Source: a virus | Direction: 5' to 3' (one strand) | DNA: 40,387 nt | Virus record (IMG/VR): IMGVR_UViG_3300026518_000022 | Coordinates: 1-40,387 of that record | Shown here: positions 18,155 through 26,257 of the stretch, piece after piece | How positions within the stretch are numbered: position 1 is the stretch's first letter | How the letters are laid out: every line of letters begins with the position of its first letter | Notes under the pieces: generated by a model | What the model was told of the DNA's origin: nothing | Database searches by the model: none | What the model saw: only the letters and a program-made list of their open reading frames with translations | Program-made: the position numbers and the translations under genes

Positions 18155-18179
18155 TAGTAATATTTAATTACTAATTATA
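18155..18179 (-). promoter_or_regulatory. Candidate -10 element and leader hairpin upstream of vRNAP
   Basis: On the minus strand CGATATAAT gives a TATAAT hexamer at 18179-18174. Directly after it comes a 7-bp stem (TAGTAAT with ATTACTA) with a 5-nt AT-only loop (18173-18155), ending 14 nt before the vRNAP ATG. If the hexamer is a -10 box, the transcript would begin inside or just before the hairpin. No convincing -35. Could instead be a processing or translational control structure between the ejection-protein gene and vRNAP. Confidence 0.4.
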
Positions 18180-18200
18180 TCGAAAATACCTTTAACCTGA

Positions 18201-21200
18201 TTACTTTAACCTCATGCCATCTTTTATTATTTTATCAGTATAGTACGTAGAGGCTTCTTTACCTCCCTCATGGCGTATCATTACTTTAATTAACTTAACC
18301 ATATCTACATTTTTAGGTAACTTACCATCTATATTAGCAATACCTTGACTTTTAGCTACAGACTTAGCGTAGTTGAGCAGGTTAGCTGGTAGCTTACCAG
18401 TACGTTTATACTCTGTTCGCTCTTTAGACTCTGCAGCGTATCTCAATATAAGTTCTTTAGGTGTTGATACTTTTGTTAAGTTAGCCTCTAGTACTTTATT
18501 TAGTGCAAGTATACCTAACTCGGGGCTACTAAACTCAACAAATTTATTACTATTTTTATTAATCTGCCCATTCCATACAGTACCAACTACAGTTTTAATG
18601 TTACCAGCATTATTACTTTGTATTGATTTAATCTTACTCTTAGGGAGTATGGGTTTAGTATCTAACAATGCTATGTACCTATTTATAGCTAGCTTCTTTG
18701 CCTCTTTGCTGCCATTGAATTGTAGTACCTTTGTTAGCTCATCTTTCTGGTCTTTGGTAGTAGAACTATCATTCATTAGCATACGAAGTACACTAGCAGG
18801 TGCTTGTGATGCTGCAATATGTAGTAAACTAGCATGTGTAAACGTAACCCCAGTAGCAGTATTTGAGATAACTGGTTTAGATAATCCATTACGAGGATTT
18901 TTAAGGTTATTATCCCTAAGCACTCTTAACTTATCAGCAGCTGTAGACCCTGACCTATTATTGCTATCTGGAGCATCTCCAGCTGAGTGATTATGCACGT
19001 CTATAGCACTATTTATGCCAGTCACATATATATTCTTTTTAATTTGGTTAGCCGTGGCTATCTTGTTCTGATTTGCTATTTTACCTAGTCTATTTTTTAC
19101 TGCTGAGATTGCCTCTTCCTTATCTGTAGCTCCTAATGTTTTAACTATAGCCTTAACTTCTTTTTGTGTGCCATTTTCTAGTTGATTTAATGTTGCCTCA
19201 TCTACACGAAACTTATCAGTCACATTAATATTAGTGTATACTGTTTTAGTAGAAGCAGGGTTATCTTTTATATTAGATATTCTCCTACTAATTTGAGCTT
19301 TCTGCTCTTCTAGGCTTACTTTTAAGTCTTGTCCTACTCCAGCTGCAATCCTTTCATCTATTGTAGCTATCTCAGTATTTAACCCATTGATTATCTTATT
19401 TTGTGATCGAGACATAACACCAACTTCTTCTACCGATCTACTTCCTACTGTCCTAACTCTACCCCCTATATTTTTAGCAGTAGTATTTATACTTTGACCA
19501 GTACTAGTGAATCTAGGTGTTACATTAGTGGCTAGTAGTTTATCACCTAAGTTTTTAGCTCCTACTTTCTCTAGTCCATAACCAATAGTTTTTGCCACTC
19601 CTTGTACTACCTTACCTACTGGGGCAGCACTTACTACTGTAGTAGCTAATGCATGATGAAAATTTGAATTCTGCTCACTATCTCTAAACTTACTATCTTT
19701 ATTGTACTTAGATTGATATATCAACTCACCTATCATAGCTCTCTCATCGTACTTAGCCGTTCTATATAATACATTTAATGTATCAGTCCTATTAGCTGTA
19801 CCTAGCTTCTTACCTATCTTAGTTATTAAGTTCTCTACCTTAACTAAGTGTGTTTGGTCTAGGTCTTGTCTATGAGCTCCATCATTTGTGCCTAGTGCTG
19901 CATCTAACACATTACCAGTGAAACCACCAAAGTTTGATTTTTTAGCTGCATTATACTCTTTTTCTAACTGCTTAAATGTTAAATTGTGACTAGCCGTATA
20001 CCCTTTAGTAGCCGTAGCCGGGAATTTCTTTTGTTTACTATACAGTAATTTATCTGCCTCAGTTAATATACTTGGGTTTACAGCGTCAACAACAATACCA
20101 TCTCTAGTCTCAATTGGTCTTACGGAGTTGCTATTTAAGAACGCTATTTTTTCAGCTTTACTTTTACCTTGTTCTGCTTTTTTATTTTTAGTATATATAG
20201 CTTTACGTATTTTGAGTATCTCTTGTCCAAACCCTTTCTTATCATCATTACTAAACTTACCTGTTTGGTCTGATAGGTTATCCTGGTAGAACTTTAACTG
20301 ATCTTGCAGGTTAGCCACAGTTGGGGCTATTGTTGGGTAAGTGACTGTCTGAGGTGTTACAGATGTAACTACACCATCCTTAGGAGGCACCTTAGCATCA
20401 GTTGATCCATTAACTACTATAGCTTCCCCATTACCACTAGTAGGACTACTTACTGGCGTATACCCATTTAACTTCTCTTGTAGCTTCTTACTAAAGTCAG
20501 TTGTTCTATCCTCATTTACTTGCGTGTTATCTCTCTGTAGTCTAGCTATATTAGCTTGAGCTGTACTTAAGTCAACTGAATCGGCATTCGATATTACACC
20601 AGAAACTGCTGCAGGTAGTTGGGGTATAGTATCAGTATTTTTTAGGTACTGAGTAATGCTTGCGTCCCTTACATCTAGTTTCTGTTTATCGTTAAAATAA
20701 TTAGCATCATTTGGTCCAACATAGCTATGCTTACCTTTTCGTAGTCCACTCTGTACGTATCCTGCTATTACATTTGGAGAGTACCCTTGAGCTTTCAATT
20801 TCTCAACATAGTTACGTACTTTCTCTTGTACCTCAGGTGAGTAGCTAATAGCCCCTTTAGTTGTTTTAGTAGCTAGTAACTTGTTAATTAGTGAACTTAC
20901 TTTCTCATTACGCTCTAACTTCTTGTTGTATACATTAGTATCATTTTTGAACTTACTCATAGCTCCAGTAGCTACTGTGTTACCACTCTTAGTAGCTGCA
21001 TCAGCTATCCTAGCAAGTACCTTAGTTAAGTCACTATTAGCTGTTTGCAATGACTTCTGTTTCTGTATTTGAGCTATTCTAGCAGCTCCTCTAGCAGCTC
21101 TTAACTCTGTAATAGCTTCTGGGCTATTTGGATTATCTCTTAGCACTCTTTCCCATTTACGGACATCTGATTCCCTTAAGTCAACACTATCTGTTGAGTT

Positions 21201-21917
21201 ACCTATAAACTTACCTAGATTCTCCTGGTTATCTAACTTAACTTTACCAGAAACAAGGAGCTTTTGGAATACTGGATTATTATCTTGAAGTTGAAATATA
21301 TGCTTAGCTTTAATTATACTATTATTATACTCCTTAGTACGTAACAACTCTTCTCCAGATAACCCATCAATACTTCTTGGCTTAGCGTCTTTAAGTGCTG
21401 CTATATTAGTAGCCCCAACCTCTGTATTTAGGTCTAATTGTTTATACTTACTACCTGTTAGGGTTATATTATCTATAAGTTTAGGGTCTAACTGAGTGAA
21501 TGCCTCATTTATTGCCCCATCTCTAACTCCAGTATTTAAGCTATCAAGTGCAGCTTTTTTGTTAGCATCTGATGCTGTCCTAGCCTCTGTTCTATCTTGT
21601 TGCCCTTGTCTAAATGCCAATGTTTTCCTATATTGATTAGTCAGTCCATTAACTTGGTCAGTTGTCATATTACTACTATTACTTTGTAGGTACTTCTGTA
21701 AGTCTTCAGCTGTACCTGTGTTAGCAATATTTAACCCATTCTTATACGTACTATCTTGTAACTCTTTAGTATTGATTTTACCTACTTTCTCTACTGTGGT
21801 ACCAGCAGCTGTGAATGCATCCCTTAGTGAGCTTATTGCTTGTGATTGTAGTTGTTGTCCAGCAGAGCTATTAAACGCTGCTCCTTGGATTCTTATGTAT
21901 GGATTATATGATGGCAT
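18201..21917 (-). CDS. Internal virion (ejection) protein with C-terminal peptidoglycan-hydrolase-like domain
   Basis: 1238 residues, start preceded by AAGGACAAATAG. Most of the protein is hydrophilic and helical (Lys, Asn, Gln rich), as in phage internal proteins ejected with DNA. The final 137 residues (1102-1238) form a distinct unit starting NNAGNIKTVVGTVWNG, then KFVEFSSPELGILALNKVL, ELILRYAAE and ending MVKLIKVMIRHEGG. This follows the pattern NNPGN-R...F..F.sp..GiRA.....L......T..eii..yA... of phage virion domains related to P5-type lytic enzymes, and would open the cell wall during entry. Catalytic residues are not established by me. Located directly before vRNAP, as expected for a protein that helps the polymerase enter. 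Confidence 0.72.
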   Translation of the reverse strand: MPSYNPYIRIQGAAFNSSAGQQLQSQAISSLRDAFTAAGTTVEKVGKINTKELQDSTYKNGLNIANTGTAEDLQKYLQSNSSNMTTDQVNGLTNQYRKTLAFRQGQQDRTEARTASDANKKAALDSLNTGVRDGAINEAFTQLDPKLIDNITLTGSKYKQLDLNTEVGATNIAALKDAKPRSIDGLSGEELLRTKEYNNSIIKAKHIFQLQDNNPVFQKLLVSGKVKLDNQENLGKFIGNSTDSVDLRESDVRKWERVLRDNPNSPEAITELRAARGAARIAQIQKQKSLQTANSDLTKVLARIADAATKSGNTVATGAMSKFKNDTNVYNKKLERNEKVSSLINKLLATKTTKGAISYSPEVQEKVRNYVEKLKAQGYSPNVIAGYVQSGLRKGKHSYVGPNDANYFNDKQKLDVRDASITQYLKNTDTIPQLPAAVSGVISNADSVDLSTAQANIARLQRDNTQVNEDRTTDFSKKLQEKLNGYTPVSSPTSGNGEAIVVNGSTDAKVPPKDGVVTSVTPQTVTYPTIAPTVANLQDQLKFYQDNLSDQTGKFSNDDKKGFGQEILKIRKAIYTKNKKAEQGKSKAEKIAFLNSNSVRPIETRDGIVVDAVNPSILTEADKLLYSKQKKFPATATKGYTASHNLTFKQLEKEYNAAKKSNFGGFTGNVLDAALGTNDGAHRQDLDQTHLVKVENLITKIGKKLGTANRTDTLNVLYRTAKYDERAMIGELIYQSKYNKDSKFRDSEQNSNFHHALATTVVSAAPVGKVVQGVAKTIGYGLEKVGAKNLGDKLLATNVTPRFTSTGQSINTTAKNIGGRVRTVGSRSVEEVGVMSRSQNKIINGLNTEIATIDERIAAGVGQDLKVSLEEQKAQISRRISNIKDNPASTKTVYTNINVTDKFRVDEATLNQLENGTQKEVKAIVKTLGATDKEEAISAVKNRLGKIANQNKIATANQIKKNIYVTGINSAIDVHNHSAGDAPDSNNRSGSTAADKLRVLRDNNLKNPRNGLSKPVISNTATGVTFTHASLLHIAASQAPASVLRMLMNDSSTTKDQKDELTKVLQFNGSKEAKKLAINRYIALLDTKPILPKSKIKSIQSNNAGNIKTVVGTVWNGQINKNSNKFVEFSSPELGILALNKVLEANLTKVSTPKELILRYAAESKERTEYKRTGKLPANLLNYAKSVAKSQGIANIDGKLPKNVDMVKLIKVMIRHEGGKEASTYYTDKIIKDGMRLK

Positions 21918-21927
21918 CTATTTGTCC

Positions 21928-22488
21928 TTAGTTATGTACTTCATAGTTACTAGAGATTAAGGTACTATAATCACCTTTACCTTTAAACTGCTTAGTAGCA
22001 TTAGCTGCTGCATTTAATCCTGCTGTGTTGTAAGCTTTAGCTGCATCTGCAAATCCTGCTGTACCTTTTAACTGATTTACATCTGTTACTCCATACTGTG
22101 TATTTAGGGCATCTGTTGCTAGATTTCTATTGAACTGCTCTTGCCCACTAGCTACTCCAGCTAATCCAGCCAATCTATTCTGATTCTGGTTATACTGAGC
22201 TACATTTAATCTAGTGTCTGCATTATGCTTATTCTTCTCAGCTTCTATCTGTGCCTTAGCACTCTTAGCTGCCATATATGCACTAAATATACTACCAGCT
22301 GCTTGTAGCCCTCCACTGATTGCTGCTCCTGCCCCATCAGATAATCCTGTAGAACCACCACCAGATAATCCTGTAGAACCACCACCAGGTGCTTTTGGGA
22401 AACTACCCCCACCGATACTACTTGTTTTAATTACTGTTGGGTCAAATACAGTTTTTAACTGTACTGGATTAAACACTGAGTCTACCAT
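21928..22488 (-). CDS. Small internal virion protein, Gly/Ala-rich
   Basis: 186 residues; ATG preceded by TAGGAGAATATT. The N-terminal third is a Gly/Ser/Pro linker with an exact duplication of eight residues (GGGSTGLS twice). Then comes a hydrophobic Ala/Gly stretch (AAISGGLQAAGSIFSAYMAA, about residues 55-74), a helical AKAQIEAEKNKHNADTRLN segment and an Asn/Gln/Ala-rich tail. This layout, one amphipathic or membrane-seeking helix plus a coiled helix, resembles the small ejection proteins of podophages such as T7 gp14. Own promoter candidate just upstream (22520-22530). Exact role inferred from composition and position. Confidence 0.65.
   Translation of the reverse strand: MVDSVFNPVQLKTVFDPTVIKTSSIGGGSFPKAPGGGSTGLSGGGSTGLSDGAGAAISGGLQAAGSIFSAYMAAKSAKAQIEAEKNKHNADTRLNVAQYNQNQNRLAGLAGVASGQEQFNRNLATDALNTQYGVTDVNQLKGTAGFADAAKAYNTAGLNAAANATKQFKGKGDYSTLISSNYEVHN
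22339..22386. repeat. Two exact tandem copies of a 24-bp unit inside a virion gene
   Basis: Copies at 22339-22362 and 22363-22386 are identical and in frame, giving two GGGSTGLS octapeptides in the linker of the 186-residue internal protein. Copy number could change by slippage without breaking the frame. Confidence 0.9.
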
Positions 22489-22519
22489 AATATTCTCCTA
22501 CTACAATTTTAATTGTCTA

Positions 22520-22530
22520 ATTATACCATA
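22520..22530 (-). promoter_or_regulatory. Late promoter, extended -10 (TATGGTATAAT)
   Basis: Read on the minus strand, the site is TTAGTAAGTTATGGTATAAT in full, 32 nt before the ATG of the 186-residue virion gene. It shares AGTAAGTT(T)ATGGTATAAT with the site at 39195-39205. The TGnTATAAT form is a strong extended -10 for a sigma70-type holoenzyme; there is no TTGACA-like -35, so the upstream AGTAAGTT may be an activator or SSB-dependent element. Confidence 0.6.
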
Positions 22531-22540
22531 ACTTACTAAG

Positions 22541-24631
22541 TTAACTTATATCTACTTTTATACTACGAATATCCATACTATACTTACTTCTATAGTCATA
22601 TGAATTTCTCATTGAGTCTTTCAGGTACATACCACTAGCTATATATCTATACTTATCTCTACTCATACTAATCGATGCCTCTGGTTCTGTACTTAGTATC
22701 CACGCTACCTCACTTGGGCTTAAGTCACTAGCTGCATCTTTAGCTGCTTTAATTTTAGCCTCTAGTAACTTACTCTTACTCTTTATCTGAGCCTCAGTAT
22801 TAGCTAACTTAGCTAACGCACCACCTTCTATTTTATCCCCTATCATCTGCCCAGCCATTGCTATACCTTGAGCTATTACTGTGTCTATTAAGAATGCCTC
22901 TGCAGCAGTTATTGCCACTGCCGTGGATCCTTCTGCCAGTAATACCTCCATTGCCCCTATTGCTGGTGCTGTACCACTTCCCCATGTGAATATTGTTATC
23001 ACTATTATTATTATTATTATTATAATCTTAAGTATACTGAAGAACTCTGGTGTCTGGTACCATTTCAGGTGGGTTACTGTTAAACTAAATACTACTAACC
23101 TAAATGACTCAACAAACAACTCTCCTCTCTCTGCTGGGCTCATACTTACCACAGCATCGAATACCAATGGTATGTATAGTGGTGTTGATGAGTCATTTAA
23201 GTTACTACTCAACACATTAGCAAACCCTCCGTGGTCTATAGCTGTCATACCGACTATACCACCTAATGTGTACTCTTCTCTAACTGTCTCAGTAACTTGC
23301 TTATACACAACTAAGTCATCTCCTACCACACTTGTGAAGCACTTACCTACATCAGTTGACTTACTTTCAGCTCTATATACTCTACTACCTGCTTGATAAT
23401 TATATGCTATATTATACCTACCGTGACTAATCTTACCATAGTTACTTGTATTGGTTAAGTTACCAGCTGTACTTACTTGTTTAGTAGTTTCTGCCATATA
23501 CTTAGCCATTAACCATATAGCCTTCATTACTGCCGGGCTTGTACTCTTAGCATCCATAGTAAACATTATTGTAGCATCTGTGATACTATCTAAGTCCGCT
23601 AAGGTTGGTCTACTACATACGCTAGCTGTAGCTGCATCCATACTCATACCTAGCTGTCGTAATATAATATTATACTCCTCAACTAGTTTACTTCTAGTGC
23701 CTAACTTATCATAGTTAGTTGTTGGCAACTTAGTCTCTTTATCATTTACTGTAGCATTGTAGTAATTAACATATGTACTATCACTGATACCATTAATGTT
23801 ATTACCATTCTCTCTAATAGGTATCATAGGCATGAAGTTAATCGCAGTAGTAACATTAGTCCCATCAGGCACTATTGATTGTCCTATGTTTGAGGATGTA
23901 GGCTCAGCAAAGTAGTAAGTGTTCCCATTATATGTATAGTGTACCACATACTGTAACAGTGGGTTCTCTAAGCTAACATTAGGTACAGCTACAGCTACTC
24001 CACTGCTATTATTAGCTACTATCATGTAGTACCCATTAATAGCATCTAATGTATTACTAATATATGTTAGTACTTGTCCATTATATGTAAATGTATCGCC
24101 TACCATACCATGTAACTTATACATCATACTTCGGATATATTCATTATTATTAGGTACACTAACTACTGCCGACGTTACTACTGCAGTTGGTTTACTTAAC
24201 ACTATACGTAGATTCTTTTGTATCTTTACTAAGTCCAGCACATTAGCGTATATATCACTAGTTGGCATAGTAACTTCTTTAAATGCCCCCATTAGGTAGA
24301 ACGGTGAGTTAAACTTAGCTCTCTGAGCTTTACCATTATACTTAATACTATCTGTAACAGCATTTGGGTTGTTATCTACTGTATACTTAACTAATGCTTT
24401 AAGTAAGGAGTTATCCTTATCCTTAGCCAGTTGGATATATTCTGCATTGACTGTGACAACATCTTTATCCTTCACACCTAGTAGCCCAAATAGGAATGCA
24501 GCTACAGGTTCTACCACTTTATCTACTACCCAATGAGCTACACTAACTACAGCACTCCATACACTTCCTAATCCTATAGCGTCCATTACTGGGGATACTA
24601 TCTTATTTACGAAGTTTACTACTGCACTCAT
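22541..24631 (-). CDS. Virion structural protein with a single poly-isoleucine membrane segment
   Basis: 696 residues; GGGGAAGTAGT precedes the ATG, which overlaps the previous gene's stop. The N-terminus has two hydrophobic amphipathic stretches (about residues 1-35 and 36-52), then a long beta-rich domain with Asn/Tyr-rich turns, then FFSILKIIIIIIIIVITIF (about 530-550), a transmembrane helix with eight consecutive Ile, then an Ala-rich segment and a basic Tyr-rich tail. Position between the KAS gene region and ejection proteins, and the membrane helix, point to an internal virion protein that enters the host envelope during DNA delivery. No family name can be assigned with confidence. Confidence 0.7.
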   Translation of the reverse strand: MSAVVNFVNKIVSPVMDAIGLGSVWSAVVSVAHWVVDKVVEPVAAFLFGLLGVKDKDVVTVNAEYIQLAKDKDNSLLKALVKYTVDNNPNAVTDSIKYNGKAQRAKFNSPFYLMGAFKEVTMPTSDIYANVLDLVKIQKNLRIVLSKPTAVVTSAVVSVPNNNEYIRSMMYKLHGMVGDTFTYNGQVLTYISNTLDAINGYYMIVANNSSGVAVAVPNVSLENPLLQYVVHYTYNGNTYYFAEPTSSNIGQSIVPDGTNVTTAINFMPMIPIRENGNNINGISDSTYVNYYNATVNDKETKLPTTNYDKLGTRSKLVEEYNIILRQLGMSMDAATASVCSRPTLADLDSITDATIMFTMDAKSTSPAVMKAIWLMAKYMAETTKQVSTAGNLTNTSNYGKISHGRYNIAYNYQAGSRVYRAESKSTDVGKCFTSVVGDDLVVYKQVTETVREEYTLGGIVGMTAIDHGGFANVLSSNLNDSSTPLYIPLVFDAVVSMSPAERGELFVESFRLVVFSLTVTHLKWYQTPEFFSILKIIIIIIIIVITIFTWGSGTAPAIGAMEVLLAEGSTAVAITAAEAFLIDTVIAQGIAMAGQMIGDKIEGGALAKLANTEAQIKSKSKLLEAKIKAAKDAASDLSPSEVAWILSTEPEASISMSRDKYRYIASGMYLKDSMRNSYDYRSKYSMDIRSIKVDIS
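23001..23027. repeat. TAT-type trinucleotide microsatellite
   Basis: A run of consecutive ATT/TAT units within the 696-residue virion gene encodes its eight-isoleucine stretch on the minus strand. Slippage would add or remove whole Ile residues, changing membrane helix length but not the frame. Confidence 0.8.
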
Positions 24632-25128
24632 ACTACTTCCCCAATCTTGATACCGAGGAGTTTTAAGTATCTTAGCCTGCTTTTATCTAACTTAACTGTT
24701 AGGTAGTTATTAATTGTTTGATGGTACCTGATTAATGATAGTTTAGTAGCCACACTACTCCACATACTTATATCTCTTGTGTGTGGGTATATTCTAATAG
24801 TATTTGGTTTAATTGCTAACAACCAGGACAGAAGTACAATACTATTGATTCTATTTTTCCTATCTATTAGCCATAGTACCCTAGCCTCTATGTATCCATT
24901 ACCCTCATAATTAAGAACATATGTAAATCCAGTTCTTGCACCATCTGTCACTAAACTGTACTGTGTAGCCTCTCGCATATCCGCTAGATACTTACTATTA
25001 CTACCATTAGTTTCCTTATCTGAAAATGACTCCATAATAGTAGTGTAGTCCTCTACAACGCTACATGGGTAGTCCTTAACTATCTCATATAGCTTACCTT
25101 TATAGCTTATTGAGTACACAACTACCAT
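24628..25128 (-). CDS. Hypothetical protein coupled to the ketoacyl synthase gene
   Basis: 166 residues. Its ATG lies 29 nt inside the end of the ketoacyl synthase gene, with AGGGAAC upstream, and its stop overlaps the next start by ATGA, so its translation is tied to the enzyme. The middle contains GFTYVLNYEGNGYIEARVLW followed by a helix and TIRIYPHTRD, an alternating strand-helix-strand order that could fit a GNAT-type acyltransferase, but the pyrophosphate loop is not clear and I would not assign the fold on sequence alone. The coupling makes a role in transferring or using the acyl product worth testing. It might equally be an unrelated virion component. Confidence 0.6.
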   Translation of the reverse strand: MVVVYSISYKGKLYEIVKDYPCSVVEDYTTIMESFSDKETNGSNSKYLADMREATQYSLVTDGARTGFTYVLNYEGNGYIEARVLWLIDRKNRINSIVLLSWLLAIKPNTIRIYPHTRDISMWSSVATKLSLIRYHQTINNYLTVKLDKSRLRYLKLLGIKIGEVV

Positions 25129-25975
25129 AAAAGTTCCCTATCCCACTAGCTGCACATAATATTTTACCTTTAATAAACTCATCATCTGCTACCACACATA
25201 GCTCTAATATCCCACTAACTCCCTGAGCGTGGCCTATCTTATCTTTTAGTAATATAGTTGGCATACCGTCAGTCATGTTAGCTTCAGCCTCCATATTCTG
25301 ACTAGTACCTGTACCGTGGGGATTAACATAATCACACCCTTTTGTATCTACCATATCATAGCCATTACTACTACTATAGAATGGACTACCACTATAGCTA
25401 AATGCCCATTTAGTATCAGTAACTTCTAAGTTTGATTTGTTATTACTTAGCTTCATAACTACAACACCATCACTTGGGGTTACGTTTATTCCATGTTCCT
25501 CAAATATTCTAATCGTATTGAATGCTGTACGCTCTTCAGCTATTATTATTACCTCATCTACTGTACAGTCGGTAAGTAGTTTCTCTGCTTCATACATACT
25601 ATGAATACTACTAGCACAAGCATTTCCGTTTATATTAGCATATACTATGTCTTCTTTAAATGTCATCATACTTATCCACTTATGCATCATGTAACTACTA
25701 GTCTCTTTAACTAATGCTGTACTCATGTTAATGGGTATCTTATTATACCTTTCAATAAGGTTGCTACTGGCTTGTCTAGCCTCACTATTACTAACTAACG
25801 CCCCACCAGCATACAATACAGCTACTCTACCAGTAGTCTTCATATTACTAATGTACTTCCTAAGTAATTTAGTATACTGGGTAGTCATATACTTATCTCT
25901 GACTATACCTTCTATACTTTTATACCCATCATTAACATAGTCTGCAGTTATATACTTATATGAATCTATATACAT
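25100..25975 (-). CDS. Compact beta-ketoacyl-ACP synthase (KAS, thiolase superfamily)
   Basis: 291 residues, against about 410 for FabF. KAS enzymes condense an acyl chain on the active-site Cys with malonyl-ACP, extending it by two carbons. Visible motifs: GNACASSIHSMYEAEKLL with nucleophile Cys120; CDYVNPHGTGTSQNMEAEA with His220 in the HGTGT motif; LLKDKIGHAQGVSG with Lys244 and His249, the same five-residue spacing as FabF Lys335/His340; and near the end AASGIGNFYGSCVL, in the place of the Gly-rich GFGG gate loop. So the full Cys-His-His set plus Lys is kept, while the N-terminal half and inter-motif loops are shortened (Cys to His is 100 rather than 140). The ATG overlaps the end of the ACP gene by 10 nt. 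Placed among virion genes, which is unexpected. An inactive KAS-like role cannot be excluded. Confidence 0.85.
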   Translation of the reverse strand: MYIDSYKYITADYVNDGYKSIEGIVRDKYMTTQYTKLLRKYISNMKTTGRVAVLYAGGALVSNSEARQASSNLIERYNKIPINMSTALVKETSSYMMHKWISMMTFKEDIVYANINGNACASSIHSMYEAEKLLTDCTVDEVIIIAEERTAFNTIRIFEEHGINVTPSDGVVVMKLSNNKSNLEVTDTKWAFSYSGSPFYSSSNGYDMVDTKGCDYVNPHGTGTSQNMEAEANMTDGMPTILLKDKIGHAQGVSGILELCVVADDEFIKGKILCAASGIGNFYGSCVLNKL

Positions 25976-26214
25976 AGCTCAACCTTATCAACTATATCTT
26001 TTAATGTGATTGTTGCCCACTCTATACTATCAAAGGGGTCACCCTCAATTCCATTGAAGTACCCAAATCTAGCGTCTAAGTCTAAGAATAATACAGTATG
26101 GCCGAAGCTATCTAGTTCTGCTGTAGACAACAAACTATTTTCATCCGTAATAATTAAGCCATTCTCATCTGATATAGCCTCATTAATTATATCTTTTATC
26201 TGATCCCTAGTCAT
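25966..26214 (-). CDS. Acyl carrier protein
   Basis: 82 residues, standard ACP size, acidic. LLSTAELDSFGHTVLFLDLDARFG (shown only in part: ELDSFGHTVLF, residues 33-43) matches the DSL phosphopantetheine site, with Ser36 at the same number as in E. coli AcpP; the usual Leu is Phe. Helix II (residues 36-50) keeps the hydrophobic/acidic recognition face, and FDSIEWATITLKDIVDKVE fits helices III and IV. The binding site AAAGGATATATC precedes the ATG. It overlaps the start of the ketoacyl synthase gene, so the two make a carrier-enzyme pair. It would need a host phosphopantetheinyl transferase and malonyl supply, since none is encoded here. Confidence 0.85.
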   Translation of the reverse strand: MTRDQIKDIINEAISDENGLIITDENSLLSTAELDSFGHTVLFLDLDARFGYFNGIEGDPFDSIEWATITLKDIVDKVELCI

Positions 26215-26240
26215 GATATATCCTTTAGTAAATATACTGG

Positions 26241-26249
26241 ATTATATCA
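26241..26249 (-). promoter_or_regulatory. Extended -10 promoter for the ACP-KAS genes (TGATATAAT)
   Basis: On the minus strand GTATGTGATATAAT places TG one base before TATAAT, 27 nt upstream of the ACP start and just after the stop of the 480-residue virion gene. It suggests that the acyl module can be transcribed separately from the genes before it. No clear -35 box. Same class as the sites at 22520, 35116 and 39195. Confidence 0.5.
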
Positions 26250-26257
26250 CATACTAG

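Noticed and set aside
22339-22386. CRISPR-like direct repeat
   Set aside because: Only two copies with no spacer, in frame within a Gly/Ser linker; a simple tandem duplication.
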